The notes: generated by a model not told the origin, from the letters alone. A stretch of DNA of 64,000 bases from Niastella soli (GCF_017742245.1 NZ_JAGHKO010000004.1:434001-498000), one strand, 5' to 3'. Shown: positions 16,863 to 25,599, numbered from the stretch's first letter. Numbers and translations are program-made.

Positions 16863-18389
16863 ATGAAAGCTACACAAGATCCTCCTGTTCATGATGTGAT
16901 CATTGCCGGCGCCGGGCCCGTAGGCTTGTTCCTCGCCTGTGAACTGGCCCTGGCCAATTGTTCCGTTCTAATACTGGAAAAAGCGGAGCAGCCAAATTCG
17001 CCCCTGAAGTTTTTACCTTTCGGCATCCGGGGTCTCTCCGCCCCTACCATTGAAGCCCTTTACCGCCGGGGTCTGCTACCCGAACTGGAAGTACACAAAC
17101 ACCTTAAAAACCCGCACCAAAACGCCCAGAAGGGAGCTCGCCGCCAGGCAGGACATTTTGCGGGCATTCCCTTTCAAGAAGGTGATATTGATACCTCAGC
17201 ATGGACACATCGTTTGCCAGGTGCTACCGACAACAGTTTAATTTCCGAAATGGCCGAGTTGGAGACCGTGCTGACCCGTAGGGCAACATCCCTTGGCGTA
17301 ACGATCAAACGCGGGGTTGCCATTACCGGGTTTCATCAAACCGCCGAAGAGGTAACGGTGCTGTCAAATGACCAGTCATTTACAAGTAAATGGCTCGTAG
17401 GTTGCGATGGCAGCCGGAGTGTGGTGCGTAAAGCGGGTGGGTTTGAATTCGCGGGTACCGAACCTGAATTCACCGGTTATACGGCAAAGGTTGACCTGGT
17501 GGATGGGGAGAAACTCAGTCCGGGCCGTACCATGACCGCAACAGGTATGTACCTGCAATCACAACCAGGTTATCTGCTGATCCAGGATTTTGATGGCGGT
17601 GCATTCCATCATTCAGAAATGCCCCTTACGCAGGAACACGTGCAGGCGGTATTGCGGCGCGTCTCGAACACCGATGTTACTATCAGTGCACTGCATATGG
17701 GCACCACCTGGACCGACAGGGCCCGTCAGGCCACCAACTACCGCAAGGGCCGGGTTTTATTAGCCGGCGATGCCGCACACATTCATTCGCCATTGGGCGG
17801 TCAGGGGCTTAACCTTGGAATGGGCGATGCCATGAACCTGGGTTGGAAGCTCGCGGCCACCATTCATAATAAAGCACCGGAAGGTTTGCTGGACAGTTAT
17901 CAGACCGAAAGACACCCTATTGGAGCACAGGTACTGGATTGGTCACGCGCCCAGGTTGCCATCATGAGACCTAACCCGGCTGCCCGTGCGCTGAATGCAA
18001 TCATGCGTGATCTTATAAATACCCGCGATGGCGCCACTTATTTTGCGGCAAGAGTGTGGGGCATTTTCACGCACTACCATCTCGGTGGCGATCACCCGCT
18101 AACAGGGCACTCCGTTCCCAATTTTGAATTCGAAGATGGCACAACAATTGGGGAACTCATGCACGATGGCAGGGCCATACTGCTTGATCTTGGCAGTAAC
18201 GATTCTCTTAAAAAACTGGCAGATGTATTTGGTTCTCCCCTCAACTATATTACCGCCAAAGCAAAAGAACAATTAGGGCTAAGCGCCGTACTGATACGCC
18301 CCGATGGCATTATCGCCTGCGCTGCAGACAACGATCCCGATCACCAGGTATTTCAAAAAGCTGCGGCCCGATGGTTTATACCCTCCTAA
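16863..18389 (+). CDS. FAD-dependent aromatic-hydroxylase-type monooxygenase
   Basis: A 508-residue class A flavoprotein monooxygenase. The N-terminal Rossmann motif is VIIAGAGPVGLFLACELA followed by an acidic strand end (ILEKAEQ); the DG motif GCDGSRSVVRKAG lies near residue 180; the GD motif LAGDAAHIHSPLGGQGLN lies near 300. The C-terminal thioredoxin-like extension (about 400-508) places it with PheA/TfdB-like and rifampicin-monooxygenase-like enzymes rather than short Tet(X)-like ones. It hydroxylates an aromatic substrate with NAD(P)H and O2. It follows one AraC regulator and precedes another AraC/monooxygenase pair. Confidence 0.88.
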   Translation: MKATQDPPVHDVIIAGAGPVGLFLACELALANCSVLILEKAEQPNSPLKFLPFGIRGLSAPTIEALYRRGLLPELEVHKHLKNPHQNAQKGARRQAGHFAGIPFQEGDIDTSAWTHRLPGATDNSLISEMAELETVLTRRATSLGVTIKRGVAITGFHQTAEEVTVLSNDQSFTSKWLVGCDGSRSVVRKAGGFEFAGTEPEFTGYTAKVDLVDGEKLSPGRTMTATGMYLQSQPGYLLIQDFDGGAFHHSEMPLTQEHVQAVLRRVSNTDVTISALHMGTTWTDRARQATNYRKGRVLLAGDAAHIHSPLGGQGLNLGMGDAMNLGWKLAATIHNKAPEGLLDSYQTERHPIGAQVLDWSRAQVAIMRPNPAARALNAIMRDLINTRDGATYFAARVWGIFTHYHLGGDHPLTGHSVPNFEFEDGTTIGELMHDGRAILLDLGSNDSLKKLADVFGSPLNYITAKAKEQLGLSAVLIRPDGIIACAADNDPDHQVFQKAAARWFIPS

Positions 18390-18431
18390 AAAAGGGTAAC
18401 TTTAACTATTGGATCATGAACCAGAAAAACC

Positions 18432-19184
18432 ATGGCTGACCTCCAGTATCAAATAAATACACCCGACCCGTTGTTGCGCGAGTATGTAGACAGCTTCTGG
18501 TTATTGCACAACCAGTCGCACCAGGAGAAGACCGTGGTGATACTGCCTGATGGACGCATCGATCTGTTCCTGTCCCGGTCGTCTACAGAACCCTTTCGCC
18601 TCACTTTAATGGGAATAGGCAGCCAGCCAGATCAGGCGGTGATCGCACCCAACAGCACCACCTACGCGATCAGCTTCAAATTACCCGCTGTAGAATATAT
18701 TTTTGGGGAACCTATGGCGAACCTGCTGAATACGGCCCAAACACTGCCACCCGGTTTTTGGGGTTTTATGGAAGCGGACCTCCAACATTTTGATCATTTC
18801 TGCCGCAAGGCTTCGCAGCTCATACAATCAAAACTGCCCGCGGAAACAGATACCCGAAAAATGGACCTGTTTAATAGGATCTATGAAGCACAGGGCAATG
18901 TACACATCAACGAGGTATCACAACAGGTATACTGGAGCAGCCGGCAGATAAACCGCTACTTCAATCAACAGTTTGGGCTTTCTATGAAAGCCTATTGCGA
19001 CATCCTGCGTTTCAGGGCAGCCTTTCCGCAATTGAAGGAAGGCAAGTTGTTTCCGGAAGAAGGCTTCGCCGATCAATCACATTTTATAAAAGCCGTCAAA
19101 AAACTGGCAGGCGTTTCGCCCAAAGTACTAAACCAGAACCCGAACGGCCGATTTATACAATTCTCCACCCTTGACGGGCAATAA
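18432..19184 (+). CDS. AraC-family transcriptional regulator (second of two)
   Basis: A 250-residue regulator with the same type of sensor domain as the one at 16004 (PDPLLREYVDSFWLLHNQSH, VVILPDGRIDLFLSRSS and ISFKLPAVEYIFG) and a C-terminal HTH pair (HINEVSQQVYWSSRQINRYF, and FADQSHFIKAVKKLAGVSP). The second HTH looks shortened, because KEGKLFPEEGFADQSHF replaces the usual helix 1 of that unit. It starts 43 bp after the first monooxygenase and ends 26 bp before the second, so it may be read through from the first unit and control the second. It is a paralogue in design, not a close copy. Confidence 0.85.
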   Translation: MADLQYQINTPDPLLREYVDSFWLLHNQSHQEKTVVILPDGRIDLFLSRSSTEPFRLTLMGIGSQPDQAVIAPNSTTYAISFKLPAVEYIFGEPMANLLNTAQTLPPGFWGFMEADLQHFDHFCRKASQLIQSKLPAETDTRKMDLFNRIYEAQGNVHINEVSQQVYWSSRQINRYFNQQFGLSMKAYCDILRFRAAFPQLKEGKLFPEEGFADQSHFIKAVKKLAGVSPKVLNQNPNGRFIQFSTLDGQ

Positions 19185-19189
19185 CTTTG
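19182..19189 (+). promoter_or_regulatory. Possible -7 box for the Tet(X)-like gene
   Basis: TAACTTTG fits the Bacteroidota -7 consensus and overlaps the stop codon of the AraC gene; the Tet(X)-like start is 21 bp further on. No convincing -33 element is seen at the expected distance, so read-through from upstream remains possible. Confidence 0.35.
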
Positions 19190-19209
19190 TGTGACAAAAC
19201 AAAGTCAGG

Positions 19210-20355
19210 ATGTTATTACAAAACAAACAGGTAGCCATAGTGGGTGGCGGCCCGGGTGGCCTTTCAACAGCCAGGTTGTTACAAATAAAAGGAGCACAGG
19301 TTACCGTATACGAACGCGACGTTAACCAGGAAGCAAGGGTGCAAGGCGCCACGCTGGACCTGCATGAAGAATCCGGGCTGGAAGCCTTGCGTCGTGCCGG
19401 TCTGATCGATGCATTCTATTCCCACCATCGGCCTGATGCGGGTAAATTACGGCTTGTTGACAAACACGCGGTAATAATGCTCGATGACCATACAGCCGAA
19501 ACGGCTTATGCAGAGGACAGACCTGAAATAGACAGAGGGCCGCTTCGCAAGATATTGATGGGATCATTGAAACCGGGTACCATTGTGTGGGACAGTCAGT
19601 TTGTTTCCATGGATAAACACCAGGAAGGCTGGGTATTGCATTTCAGGAACGGCCAATCAGCCTATGCGGATGTAGTGATTGCTGCAGATGGGGCGAATAG
19701 CAGCATCCGGCCCTACCTCACTTCTATACAACCTGTTTATTCTGGTGTTACAATCGTGGAAGGCAACCTATACCATGCCGCCAAACACGCACCTGCGTTG
19801 AATGACCTGGTCAAAGGCGGAAAGGTATTTGCGTTTGGTGACGAACAATCGCTTATTCTCAGCGCCAAAGGCGATGGCTGTCTGTCATTTTATACAGGTT
19901 GCAAAGTGCCCGAAACCTGGATGCGGGAGAGCGGTATTGATTTCACCAGCAGGGATGCTGTGCGCACCTGGTTTATGAGCGCATTTGGCACCTGGGACCC
20001 GGTGTGGCAGGAATTGTTCGCCAGCGATGAGTTGTATTTCATTCCCCGTCCACAATACCATTATCCGCTGGACCAGACCTGGCCTGCACACCCCAACCTG
20101 ACCATGCTGGGTGATGCCGCGCATCGGATGCCTCCCTATGCCGGTGAAGGTGTAAATATGGCTATGCAGGATGCTTTTGAGTTGGCGGACTGCCTAACAA
20201 GCGATGAATATCCCGATCTGCAAACAGCTATTGAAGTTTATGAAAAACAAATGCGGCTACGCGCCATGGAGATCACCCGGGTTACCCTGGAAAACACCGC
20301 CCTATTGCATGCAACAGATGCCCTGGACAATATGGTGGCAATGATGCAGGGGTAG
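19210..20355 (+). CDS. Tet(X)-like FAD-dependent monooxygenase
   Basis: A 381-residue flavoprotein with the length and motif order of Tet(X): QVAIVGGGPGGLSTARLLQ, then TVYERD, then ARVQGATLDLHEESG, then PEIDRGPLRKIL, and GDAAHRMPPYAGEGVN with the DAFELAD helix. Tet(X) has the closely matching order VAIIGGGPVGL, VYERD, EAR-GGTLDLH, PEINRNDLR and GDAAHLMPPFAGQGVN. Tet(X) enzymes hydroxylate tetracyclines using NADPH and O2. Whether this one acts on tetracyclines or on a natural polyketide or phenolic compound cannot be told by eye. It follows an AraC regulator by 26 bp and is closed by a strong terminator. Confidence 0.87.
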   Translation: MLLQNKQVAIVGGGPGGLSTARLLQIKGAQVTVYERDVNQEARVQGATLDLHEESGLEALRRAGLIDAFYSHHRPDAGKLRLVDKHAVIMLDDHTAETAYAEDRPEIDRGPLRKILMGSLKPGTIVWDSQFVSMDKHQEGWVLHFRNGQSAYADVVIAADGANSSIRPYLTSIQPVYSGVTIVEGNLYHAAKHAPALNDLVKGGKVFAFGDEQSLILSAKGDGCLSFYTGCKVPETWMRESGIDFTSRDAVRTWFMSAFGTWDPVWQELFASDELYFIPRPQYHYPLDQTWPAHPNLTMLGDAAHRMPPYAGEGVNMAMQDAFELADCLTSDEYPDLQTAIEVYEKQMRLRAMEITRVTLENTALLHATDALDNMVAMMQG

Positions 20356-20413
20356 CAGGTTGTGCTCCCCTCCGAACAACAAGGCAATAACAAATAGTTG
20401 TTAGCTGCAAATG

Positions 20414-20460
20414 AAAGCCCTGCCAATCTCCCCAAATAGAGGAAGGTTGGCGGGGCTTTT
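20414..20460 (+). terminator. Rho-independent terminator
   Basis: AAAGCCCTGCCAA and TTGGCGGGGCTTT form the stem, extended by imperfect pairing towards a short AAATAGA loop, and T residues follow. It ends the AraC/monooxygenase cluster. Confidence 0.75.
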
Positions 20461-20536
20461 ATGCTAATTTTTAAAATATTTGTTAGAAATAAAAAAAAAC
20501 GATCTTTCAAGACAAGTATCATTTACTGATTTAAAT

Positions 20537-20544
20537 TAGTTTTG
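20537..20544 (+). promoter_or_regulatory. -7 box of the response-regulator gene
   Basis: TAGTTTTG fits TAnnTTTG and lies 38 bp before the ATG at 20583. No clear -33 element is seen. Confidence 0.45.
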
Positions 20545-20582
20545 CACCATACTAAAAAAATACTGGTTTCAAACGTGCTTAT

Positions 20583-20990
20583 ATGTGTAAAGATCAGGCG
20601 ATAATCTTACTGGTCGATGACGATGTAGACGATCAGGACCTTTTAACCGAAGAGATAAACAAACTCGAACCTTCCATCCAGGTAAAGCAATTCTACAATG
20701 GAATGCAGGTAATGGAGTATTTATTCAGCATGGAAAAAGAACCGCCGTGCTTGATCATTCTCGACTATAATATGCCCGTGGTATCGGGATTGGAAGTGCT
20801 GGAGAAACTGGCTCACCTCCCCCACTTGCAACATGTGCCTAAAATAGTGTGGAGCACATCCAATTCATCTACTTACCAGAAGAAATGTCTGCAAACCGGC
20901 GCCTTAAAATACATTGTAAAGGCAAATGACATGAATGGGCTCACAAAGATCGCATCAGAAATGATCGCTGCTTGTTGTGTGGTAAATTAA
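20583..20990 (+). CDS. Stand-alone CheY-like response regulator
   Basis: A 135-residue single receiver with acidic cluster D12-D14 (LLVDDDVDDQD), phosphoacceptor D61 (IILDYNMP), switch residues in KIVWSTSNS and Lys113. The usual KP is replaced by K-A (IVKAND), a small departure from the family pattern. It has its own -7 box upstream and a terminator downstream, so it is a monocistronic gene. No kinase lies nearby. It is one of four similar orphan receivers in this window. Confidence 0.9.
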   Translation: MCKDQAIILLVDDDVDDQDLLTEEINKLEPSIQVKQFYNGMQVMEYLFSMEKEPPCLIILDYNMPVVSGLEVLEKLAHLPHLQHVPKIVWSTSNSSTYQKKCLQTGALKYIVKANDMNGLTKIASEMIAACCVVN

Positions 20991-21013
20991 GCTGTGCAAA
21001 TTACCCCGGCAAC

Positions 21014-21047
21014 AAAAAGCCCCGTAAATAAATTTTACGGGGGCTTT
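21014..21047 (+). terminator. Rho-independent terminator (probably bidirectional)
   Basis: AAAGCCCCGTAAA pairs with TTTACGGGGGCTTT with a short loop. It separates the receiver gene (plus strand) from the carbamoyltransferase gene (minus strand); A and T runs on both sides allow use in both directions. Confidence 0.75.
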
Positions 21048-21099
21048 CAGGTCATGGGCCCTTGAACGGCCTTCTGGTGTCGGAATTCAATATATCCCG

Positions 21100-22797
21100 C
21101 TAATATTTTTCAATAATATAGTTCCCGAGAACCAACACATCCAATCCTGTTGTAAAGAAACATCGAATAGCATCATACGGTGATTCCACGATCGGTTCCC
21201 CCATCACGTTAAAACTGGTGTTGAGCAACACCGGAACACCACTCAGTTTCTCAAACTCTTTTAGCAGGGTATGAAACCTGAGATTCGTTTCCGGGTGGAT
21301 GGTTTGCAAACGGGCCGTTCCATCCACATGCGTAATAGCCGGAACTGCGAACCGCTTGTCGGGCAATACATCACATACCTTCAGCATAAAGGGGTCAGCA
21401 ACATGCTGTTCAAAATATTTTGGAACGTCCTCAATAGGACAGGAAGGCGCAAAGGGTCGAAATGCTTCCCGGTGTTTTACTTCTGCATTTACTTTATCCT
21501 TCATGTGCTTGAGGGTTGGATTGGCGAGTATACTCCGGTTACCCAGCGACCGTGGCCCGATCTCCATGCCACCCTGGAACCACCCTACGATCTTACCCTC
21601 ATTGAGAATTTCAGCCGTCCTTTCTTCCACATTGTCATAATAAGTTGCGTTCAGTTTACAAATACCAAGAACGGTTTCAATATCCTTGTTGCTGTAACTG
21701 GTACCTACATAAGGGTCAAGATGTACAAAACCGCGCTTGTTCTTTAATACGCAATTGTACAGGTAATAAGCAGCACCTATTGCCGTACCATTATCCCCGG
21801 CTGCGGGCATCAGGTAAATATCTTTAAACCCACTTTCCCGAACAAGCCGTCCATTGGCCACGCTGTTGAGCGCAACCCCGCCGGAAATTACCAGGTAATC
21901 CTCGCCGGTCTTTTTGTACAACCCACGGGCAAGCTTAAGCATGCATTCTTCCAGGTGAAGTTGAAAGGCAGCAGCAACATCCAGGTGATATTGTTCAAAT
22001 TTGGCACGTTTGTCATTATTCCGGGGTGGCCCAAAATCTTCGATGAATTTCGAACTGTACCGCACCGAAGCATAATACTGGTACCTGAAATAACTAAGAT
22101 CAACGCCGATGGAGAGATCGTCGTTGATCCAAAATATCTTTGAGACTTTGTCGTAAAACTTTTGCGGATTACCTAAAGGTGCAAGCCCCATTGTTTTTCC
22201 CTCGTCATAGTTAGGAATGAAACCAGTGAATTGGGTGGCGGCTTCATACACGGAGCCCAGTGACATAGGAAAATTGTCCTGTCTGAAAAAAGTATAGCTG
22301 CAATCTTTTGCCTTGCCCATAAAGGTGGTGGCCCATTCGCCCGAACCATCTACAGACAGCAGCGCTGCGCTCTCATAAGGAGAGATCAAAAAGGTACCCA
22401 CCACATGCGAGAGGTGATGCGGAACATAATGGACCGGCGGTTTGTGGCCATCTTTGAAAAAGGTCTGGTACCACCTTGACAAACGCTTGCGTTTCCAATA
22501 CGAATTGATCACCAGTTCCTGCGAAATGAATTTGCTGCTTCGCATCAGGTGCCGCATGGCATAAAAGACCTTCTTCCCAAGATCCAGACCTGGATCTACA
22601 GACACCGTAACATGATCAATATCTGCAGGTGTTAAACCAGCCACCTCCATGCATTTTTTAATGGAATGAATGGGAAATTCGGTGGTGTGCTTTTTCCGGG
22701 TAATACGTTCTTCCTCGATCGCAACAACTAGACGACCATCTGACACAATACAGGCCGTAGAGTCATGATAATAAAAATTGATCCCAAGAATGTTCAT
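21100..22797 (-). CDS. NodU/CmcH/TobZ-family O-carbamoyltransferase
   Basis: A 565-residue enzyme of the carbamoyltransferase family. The N-terminal domain opens MNILGINFYYHDSTACIV, with the conserved H-D-S and EEERITRKKH; the metal-site HHLSH is near residue 125; the C-terminal domain has GPRSLGNRSILANP and LNTSFN. These enzymes make carbamoyl-adenylate from carbamoyl phosphate and ATP and transfer the carbamoyl group to a hydroxyl of a sugar, Nod factor or antibiotic. The ATG at 22797 gives the standard N-terminus; the frame opens 14 codons earlier. It is a single gene, so the acceptor is unknown; a surface glycan or lipid is a reasonable guess. Confidence 0.88.
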   Translation of the reverse strand: MNILGINFYYHDSTACIVSDGRLVVAIEEERITRKKHTTEFPIHSIKKCMEVAGLTPADIDHVTVSVDPGLDLGKKVFYAMRHLMRSSKFISQELVINSYWKRKRLSRWYQTFFKDGHKPPVHYVPHHLSHVVGTFLISPYESAALLSVDGSGEWATTFMGKAKDCSYTFFRQDNFPMSLGSVYEAATQFTGFIPNYDEGKTMGLAPLGNPQKFYDKVSKIFWINDDLSIGVDLSYFRYQYYASVRYSSKFIEDFGPPRNNDKRAKFEQYHLDVAAAFQLHLEECMLKLARGLYKKTGEDYLVISGGVALNSVANGRLVRESGFKDIYLMPAAGDNGTAIGAAYYLYNCVLKNKRGFVHLDPYVGTSYSNKDIETVLGICKLNATYYDNVEERTAEILNEGKIVGWFQGGMEIGPRSLGNRSILANPTLKHMKDKVNAEVKHREAFRPFAPSCPIEDVPKYFEQHVADPFMLKVCDVLPDKRFAVPAITHVDGTARLQTIHPETNLRFHTLLKEFEKLSGVPVLLNTSFNVMGEPIVESPYDAIRCFFTTGLDVLVLGNYIIEKY

Positions 22798-23000
22798 AAT
22801 CCTTATTTTAAGTAGATGGATAATCACATGCCGTTTCACATGCCACTACTCGGCCAATATGTGGTTCCCCAATACTGGTGTAATAACATAATAAAATTGA
22901 AAAAAGGGACACAGACAGAGTAGGATGTTATTATAATAAGGAAGCTAACAGGAAAAAGGCCGCATGCGATTTTTTACCTGCGCTCGTCTTACTATAATTT

Positions 23001-23050
23001 CATGATGGCTTTTAACAGGAAATTATTACCATGATGGCTTTAAACAGGAA
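23001..23050. repeat. Two 21-bp direct repeats in a 490-bp spacer
   Basis: CATGATGGCTTTTAACAGGA at 23001 and CATGATGGCTTTAAACAGGA at 23030 (each continuing one A further) differ at one base and are spaced 29 bp start to start. They lie in the otherwise featureless, AT-rich spacer 22798-23287 between the carbamoyltransferase and the YHS lipoprotein gene. No gene was recognised in the rest of the spacer. Confidence 0.6.
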
Positions 23051-23287
23051 GTTTGTAGATGGATCTTTTTTTAGTCAGGGATGAACGTTAACCGGCCCAA
23101 TAAAAGGGCATGAAAATGGTTTGGTTAATGCTTGGTTAACGCGGTTTAAGTTAACATTCTTTTTCTAAAATTAAGATATTTTTTAATTGACGTTGGTCAG
23201 TTTGGGCATAATCATTCGAATCAGTTACAAAAATTGCTTTATGTCAATCAACTCACTCAAGAAATGAGCATTGTCTTTAATCTCATT

Positions 23288-23590
23288 TTAATGTCGGTAT
23301 TTAGATGACAAGAAAGCTTCCGGAGTTTTTAGGAAATCGCTTTTACAATCTTTAGAACAAAAGCCATAAATTTTACCTTTATATAACGTGGTATCCTGAA
23401 TGCCTGCAGACAACATCATTCCACAAGCCAGGTCCATTTTACTGGCATATTCAATTCCATCAAAACCCTGGTTTCGGGTAATCACAGTTACTGAATCTTT
23501 TTGTGTGGTGTCTACAGCATTTGCATGTTCGTTGTTGTTGCAGGAAAACAATACCATTAATAATAACGCGGCAAATAAATTACATTTCAT
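23288..23590 (-). CDS. YHS-domain lipoprotein
   Basis: A 100-residue lipoprotein with lipobox VLFSC (Cys17) and a C-terminal YHS-type metal-binding domain: KMDLACGMMLSAG, then LYKGKIYGFCSKDCKSDF. The order CGM, a turn, then F-C-S-x-x-C is that of YHS/TRASH domains, which bind copper, zinc or iron. It starts 9 bp after the stop of the BNR/sialidase-like lipoprotein, so the two are co-transcribed. A role in periplasmic metal binding is inferred. Confidence 0.85.
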   Translation of the reverse strand: MKCNLFAALLLMVLFSCNNNEHANAVDTTQKDSVTVITRNQGFDGIEYASKMDLACGMMLSAGIQDTTLYKGKIYGFCSKDCKSDFLKTPEAFLSSKYRH

Positions 23591-23599
23591 CAGATTGTT

Positions 23600-24811
23600 T
23601 TAATTTATAGTAACCAATTGATAGGTCACATATGGTTTATCACCATTATTTAATGTATAAGCAACTATTGATTGATGGTCGTTCAAGGTTGACAATACCG
23701 GGAAACTGGCAGCCGAGCTATCGGCGGTCAAAAAACTGAACCCTTCACTTTTTCCGTCTTTATCCCTTACCTGCAGGCCTATTTTTTTACTTACGGTACT
23801 GTTGGCCACTTTCGATTCGTCCCAAACAATTACCACCGTTCCATTGCTTAAGGAAGCCAGTTGGGGATGCGAGCCTTGCGCACTTACACTGTCATGTTGC
23901 ACAAAGCTATGGCCGTTATCAGTTGATCTTGTATAAAAACAGCCCTTTATTTTTCCGCCGGTAAACCAGGAGAAATGCAATCCGTCGGCATTCTCTGTCA
24001 TGGCAGGCCCGGTATGCGGACAACCATTCAACACCCAGTTATCATTACTGATCCTTTCAGGCGCAGTAAATGTATTTCCGGCATTAGTCGATACCATATG
24101 CACCATATCGCGAATGCTATCGTCAATAATGCCCCGATACAACACATGCACACTTCCTTTTTTATCAACAAAAAGATCGGTACGGCAGCATGGGCAACAA
24201 GGCTGACTGATCAACCGGGCATTATCAAAACCATGGCTACCCTGGGTGGTGGCAAAAAACAGGGCCGACCCTTCCCTGGTTATTGTTTTCCGGTTATCGA
24301 GCCAAACAATACCCGCTTCGCCGTTGGGCAATAGCGCTATGTCATAGTAACGCTGATCATAACCGGCGGTATCACTGACAAGCGGTTTGGGGGCCGTCCA
24401 GCTTTTTCCTTCATCAAACGACTGAACGTAATATACCAATCCGGAATACTTGTTTTTAGGATTCGCATTACCCTCACCCCATAAAGCTATTATTTCGTGA
24501 GATGGCTTAAAAATGATCTTTGGCATGTTTTCGCCATGGGGCTGAATATTGCCGCTGCCGGGTATTACCACCGGAGCTCCAAATGTTTTTCCATCCTTAC
24601 AGATTGCATAACAAAAGGCAGCAGTGCTGTCATTTACCAGTCGCACCCAGCTCATGACGGTATTTCCCTTCTCGTCCTTCGTAAGGAACGGGCATTGGCC
24701 GGGGAGAGAATCAATCGACAAAGCCTGTTCAGGCGAAATTAAAGGTTTTACGGACGTATTAGCGCACCCGGTACAGTATACGACCAGCATGACAAAAATC
24801 AGGTATTTCAT
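23600..24811 (-). CDS. Sialidase-like (BNR/Asp-box) lipoprotein with a CCPCC motif
   Basis: A 403-residue lipoprotein (lipobox VYCTGCANT, Cys16) folded as a beta-propeller. Asp-box-like turns are visible: SFDEGKSWTAP, STNAGNTFTAP and STDNGHSF. An unusual QPCCPCCRTDLFVD segment occurs at about residue 205. True sialidases carry an Arg triad and Tyr/Glu nucleophile pair; FRIP is absent, so sialidase activity is doubtful. The Cys cluster and the co-transcribed YHS lipoprotein suggest a metal-related envelope role. A -7 box TAATTTTG lies about 23 bp upstream. Confidence 0.8.
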   Translation of the reverse strand: MKYLIFVMLVVYCTGCANTSVKPLISPEQALSIDSLPGQCPFLTKDEKGNTVMSWVRLVNDSTAAFCYAICKDGKTFGAPVVIPGSGNIQPHGENMPKIIFKPSHEIIALWGEGNANPKNKYSGLVYYVQSFDEGKSWTAPKPLVSDTAGYDQRYYDIALLPNGEAGIVWLDNRKTITREGSALFFATTQGSHGFDNARLISQPCCPCCRTDLFVDKKGSVHVLYRGIIDDSIRDMVHMVSTNAGNTFTAPERISNDNWVLNGCPHTGPAMTENADGLHFSWFTGGKIKGCFYTRSTDNGHSFVQHDSVSAQGSHPQLASLSNGTVVIVWDESKVANSTVSKKIGLQVRDKDGKSEGFSFLTADSSAASFPVLSTLNDHQSIVAYTLNNGDKPYVTYQLVTIN

Positions 24812-24833
24812 GAGTCTTTCTTAAAGTCGTGGG

Positions 24834-24841
24834 CAAAATTA
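24834..24841 (-). promoter_or_regulatory. -7 box of the BNR/YHS lipoprotein operon
   Basis: On the minus strand TAATTTTG fits TAnnTTTG and lies 23 bp before the ATG at 24811. No clear -33 element is seen. Confidence 0.45.
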
Positions 24842-25022
24842 CAACCCATTCAGCTGGTTTTTTAGGACAATAGTCATAAAACTCCTTTAGTTACAATTTT
24901 TTATGAACAACCAGGAAGTGTACCTACGACTTATTATCGCCGGGGATGGTAGTAGAGAGGCTGTCGGACTGTAGCGTAGTGGTCTGGAAGTGGTCATACG
25001 ACCAGAGTCTCCAGAGAATCCC

Positions 25023-25130
25023 CTGGGCGCTTTTAAATGTTATCAAAAGCCCTATACGTTGAATGATTACCGAAAGATCATAAAGGAGATAGTTGGCATT
25101 TCCCTGGAATCCTGCAAAGCATCTAAATGA
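25023..25130 (+). pseudogene. C-terminal fragment of a response-regulator receiver
   Basis: The frame reads LGAFKCYQKPYTLNDYRKII, then KEIVGISLESCKASK and a stop. The LGA-x-x-x-x-x-KP and following helix are the end of a CheY-like receiver, including the conserved Lys-Pro. The acidic pocket and phosphoacceptor part are gone. The flanking stretch 24850-25190 otherwise shows only a short open piece from an ATG at 24903 (MNNQEVYLRLIIAGDG) that ends at a stop after 23 codons and cannot be assigned. Confidence 0.55.
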
Positions 25131-25191
25131 TCGTCCTGGATCTGAACTGATGAACGATGCTTTTCACTGGCAAGTATCCGTTATTGAAAAA

Positions 25192-25599
25192 CTAAATAGA
25201 ATATGGATGGCAGTAACTCAATATTTTCTTAATGTCTGTTGTAAGCTCATTAAAAGTGGCAGGCTTGGTAAATGTTGCAACACTTTCATCATTCCAATAT
25301 TCGTCTTCCCGCCTGCTTTTAAACGTTGTCAAAAGAACTACAGGAATTGAACCGAACTCAGGATGTTTTCTGATCTCTTTATAAGTTTCCATTCCATTCA
25401 TCAATGGCATATTAAAATCCAAAATAACCAAAGAGGGTAACTCACCGGCAATTCTGGCCTTCCTCAATATGTCGATTGCTTTTAGCCCATTTTCGGCTTC
25501 TAATACCTTTATGGAAGGATTAATACTGTTAATAGCGGAGCTAACCAGAAAACGATCGTCGGGATCATCATCAACGTGTAGTACGATTTGAGGCCGCAT
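25192..25599 (-). CDS. Stand-alone CheY-like response regulator
   Basis: A 135-residue single receiver: acidic D10-D12 (VLHVDDDPDDRF), phosphoacceptor D61 (VILDFNMP), switch Thr in VVLLTTF and Lys112 in TKPATF. The open frame extends 20 codons further, but the ATG at 25599 gives the normal N-terminus. The fragment of another receiver ends 61 bp away on the other strand, so this locus has gained or lost receiver genes. No kinase is adjacent. Confidence 0.9.
   Translation of the reverse strand: MRPQIVLHVDDDPDDRFLVSSAINSINPSIKVLEAENGLKAIDILRKARIAGELPSLVILDFNMPLMNGMETYKEIRKHPEFGSIPVVLLTTFKSRREDEYWNDESVATFTKPATFNELTTDIKKILSYCHPYSI

Noticed and set aside
23600-24811. Active exo-sialidase
   Set aside because: Asp-box turns are present, but the FRIP motif and a full catalytic set were not found; it is called sialidase-like only.
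24903-24974. Short open piece MNNQEVYLRLIIAGDGSREA
   Set aside because: It faintly recalls the start of a sigma-factor gene, but it ends after 23 codons and nothing follows in any frame. Too short to call.
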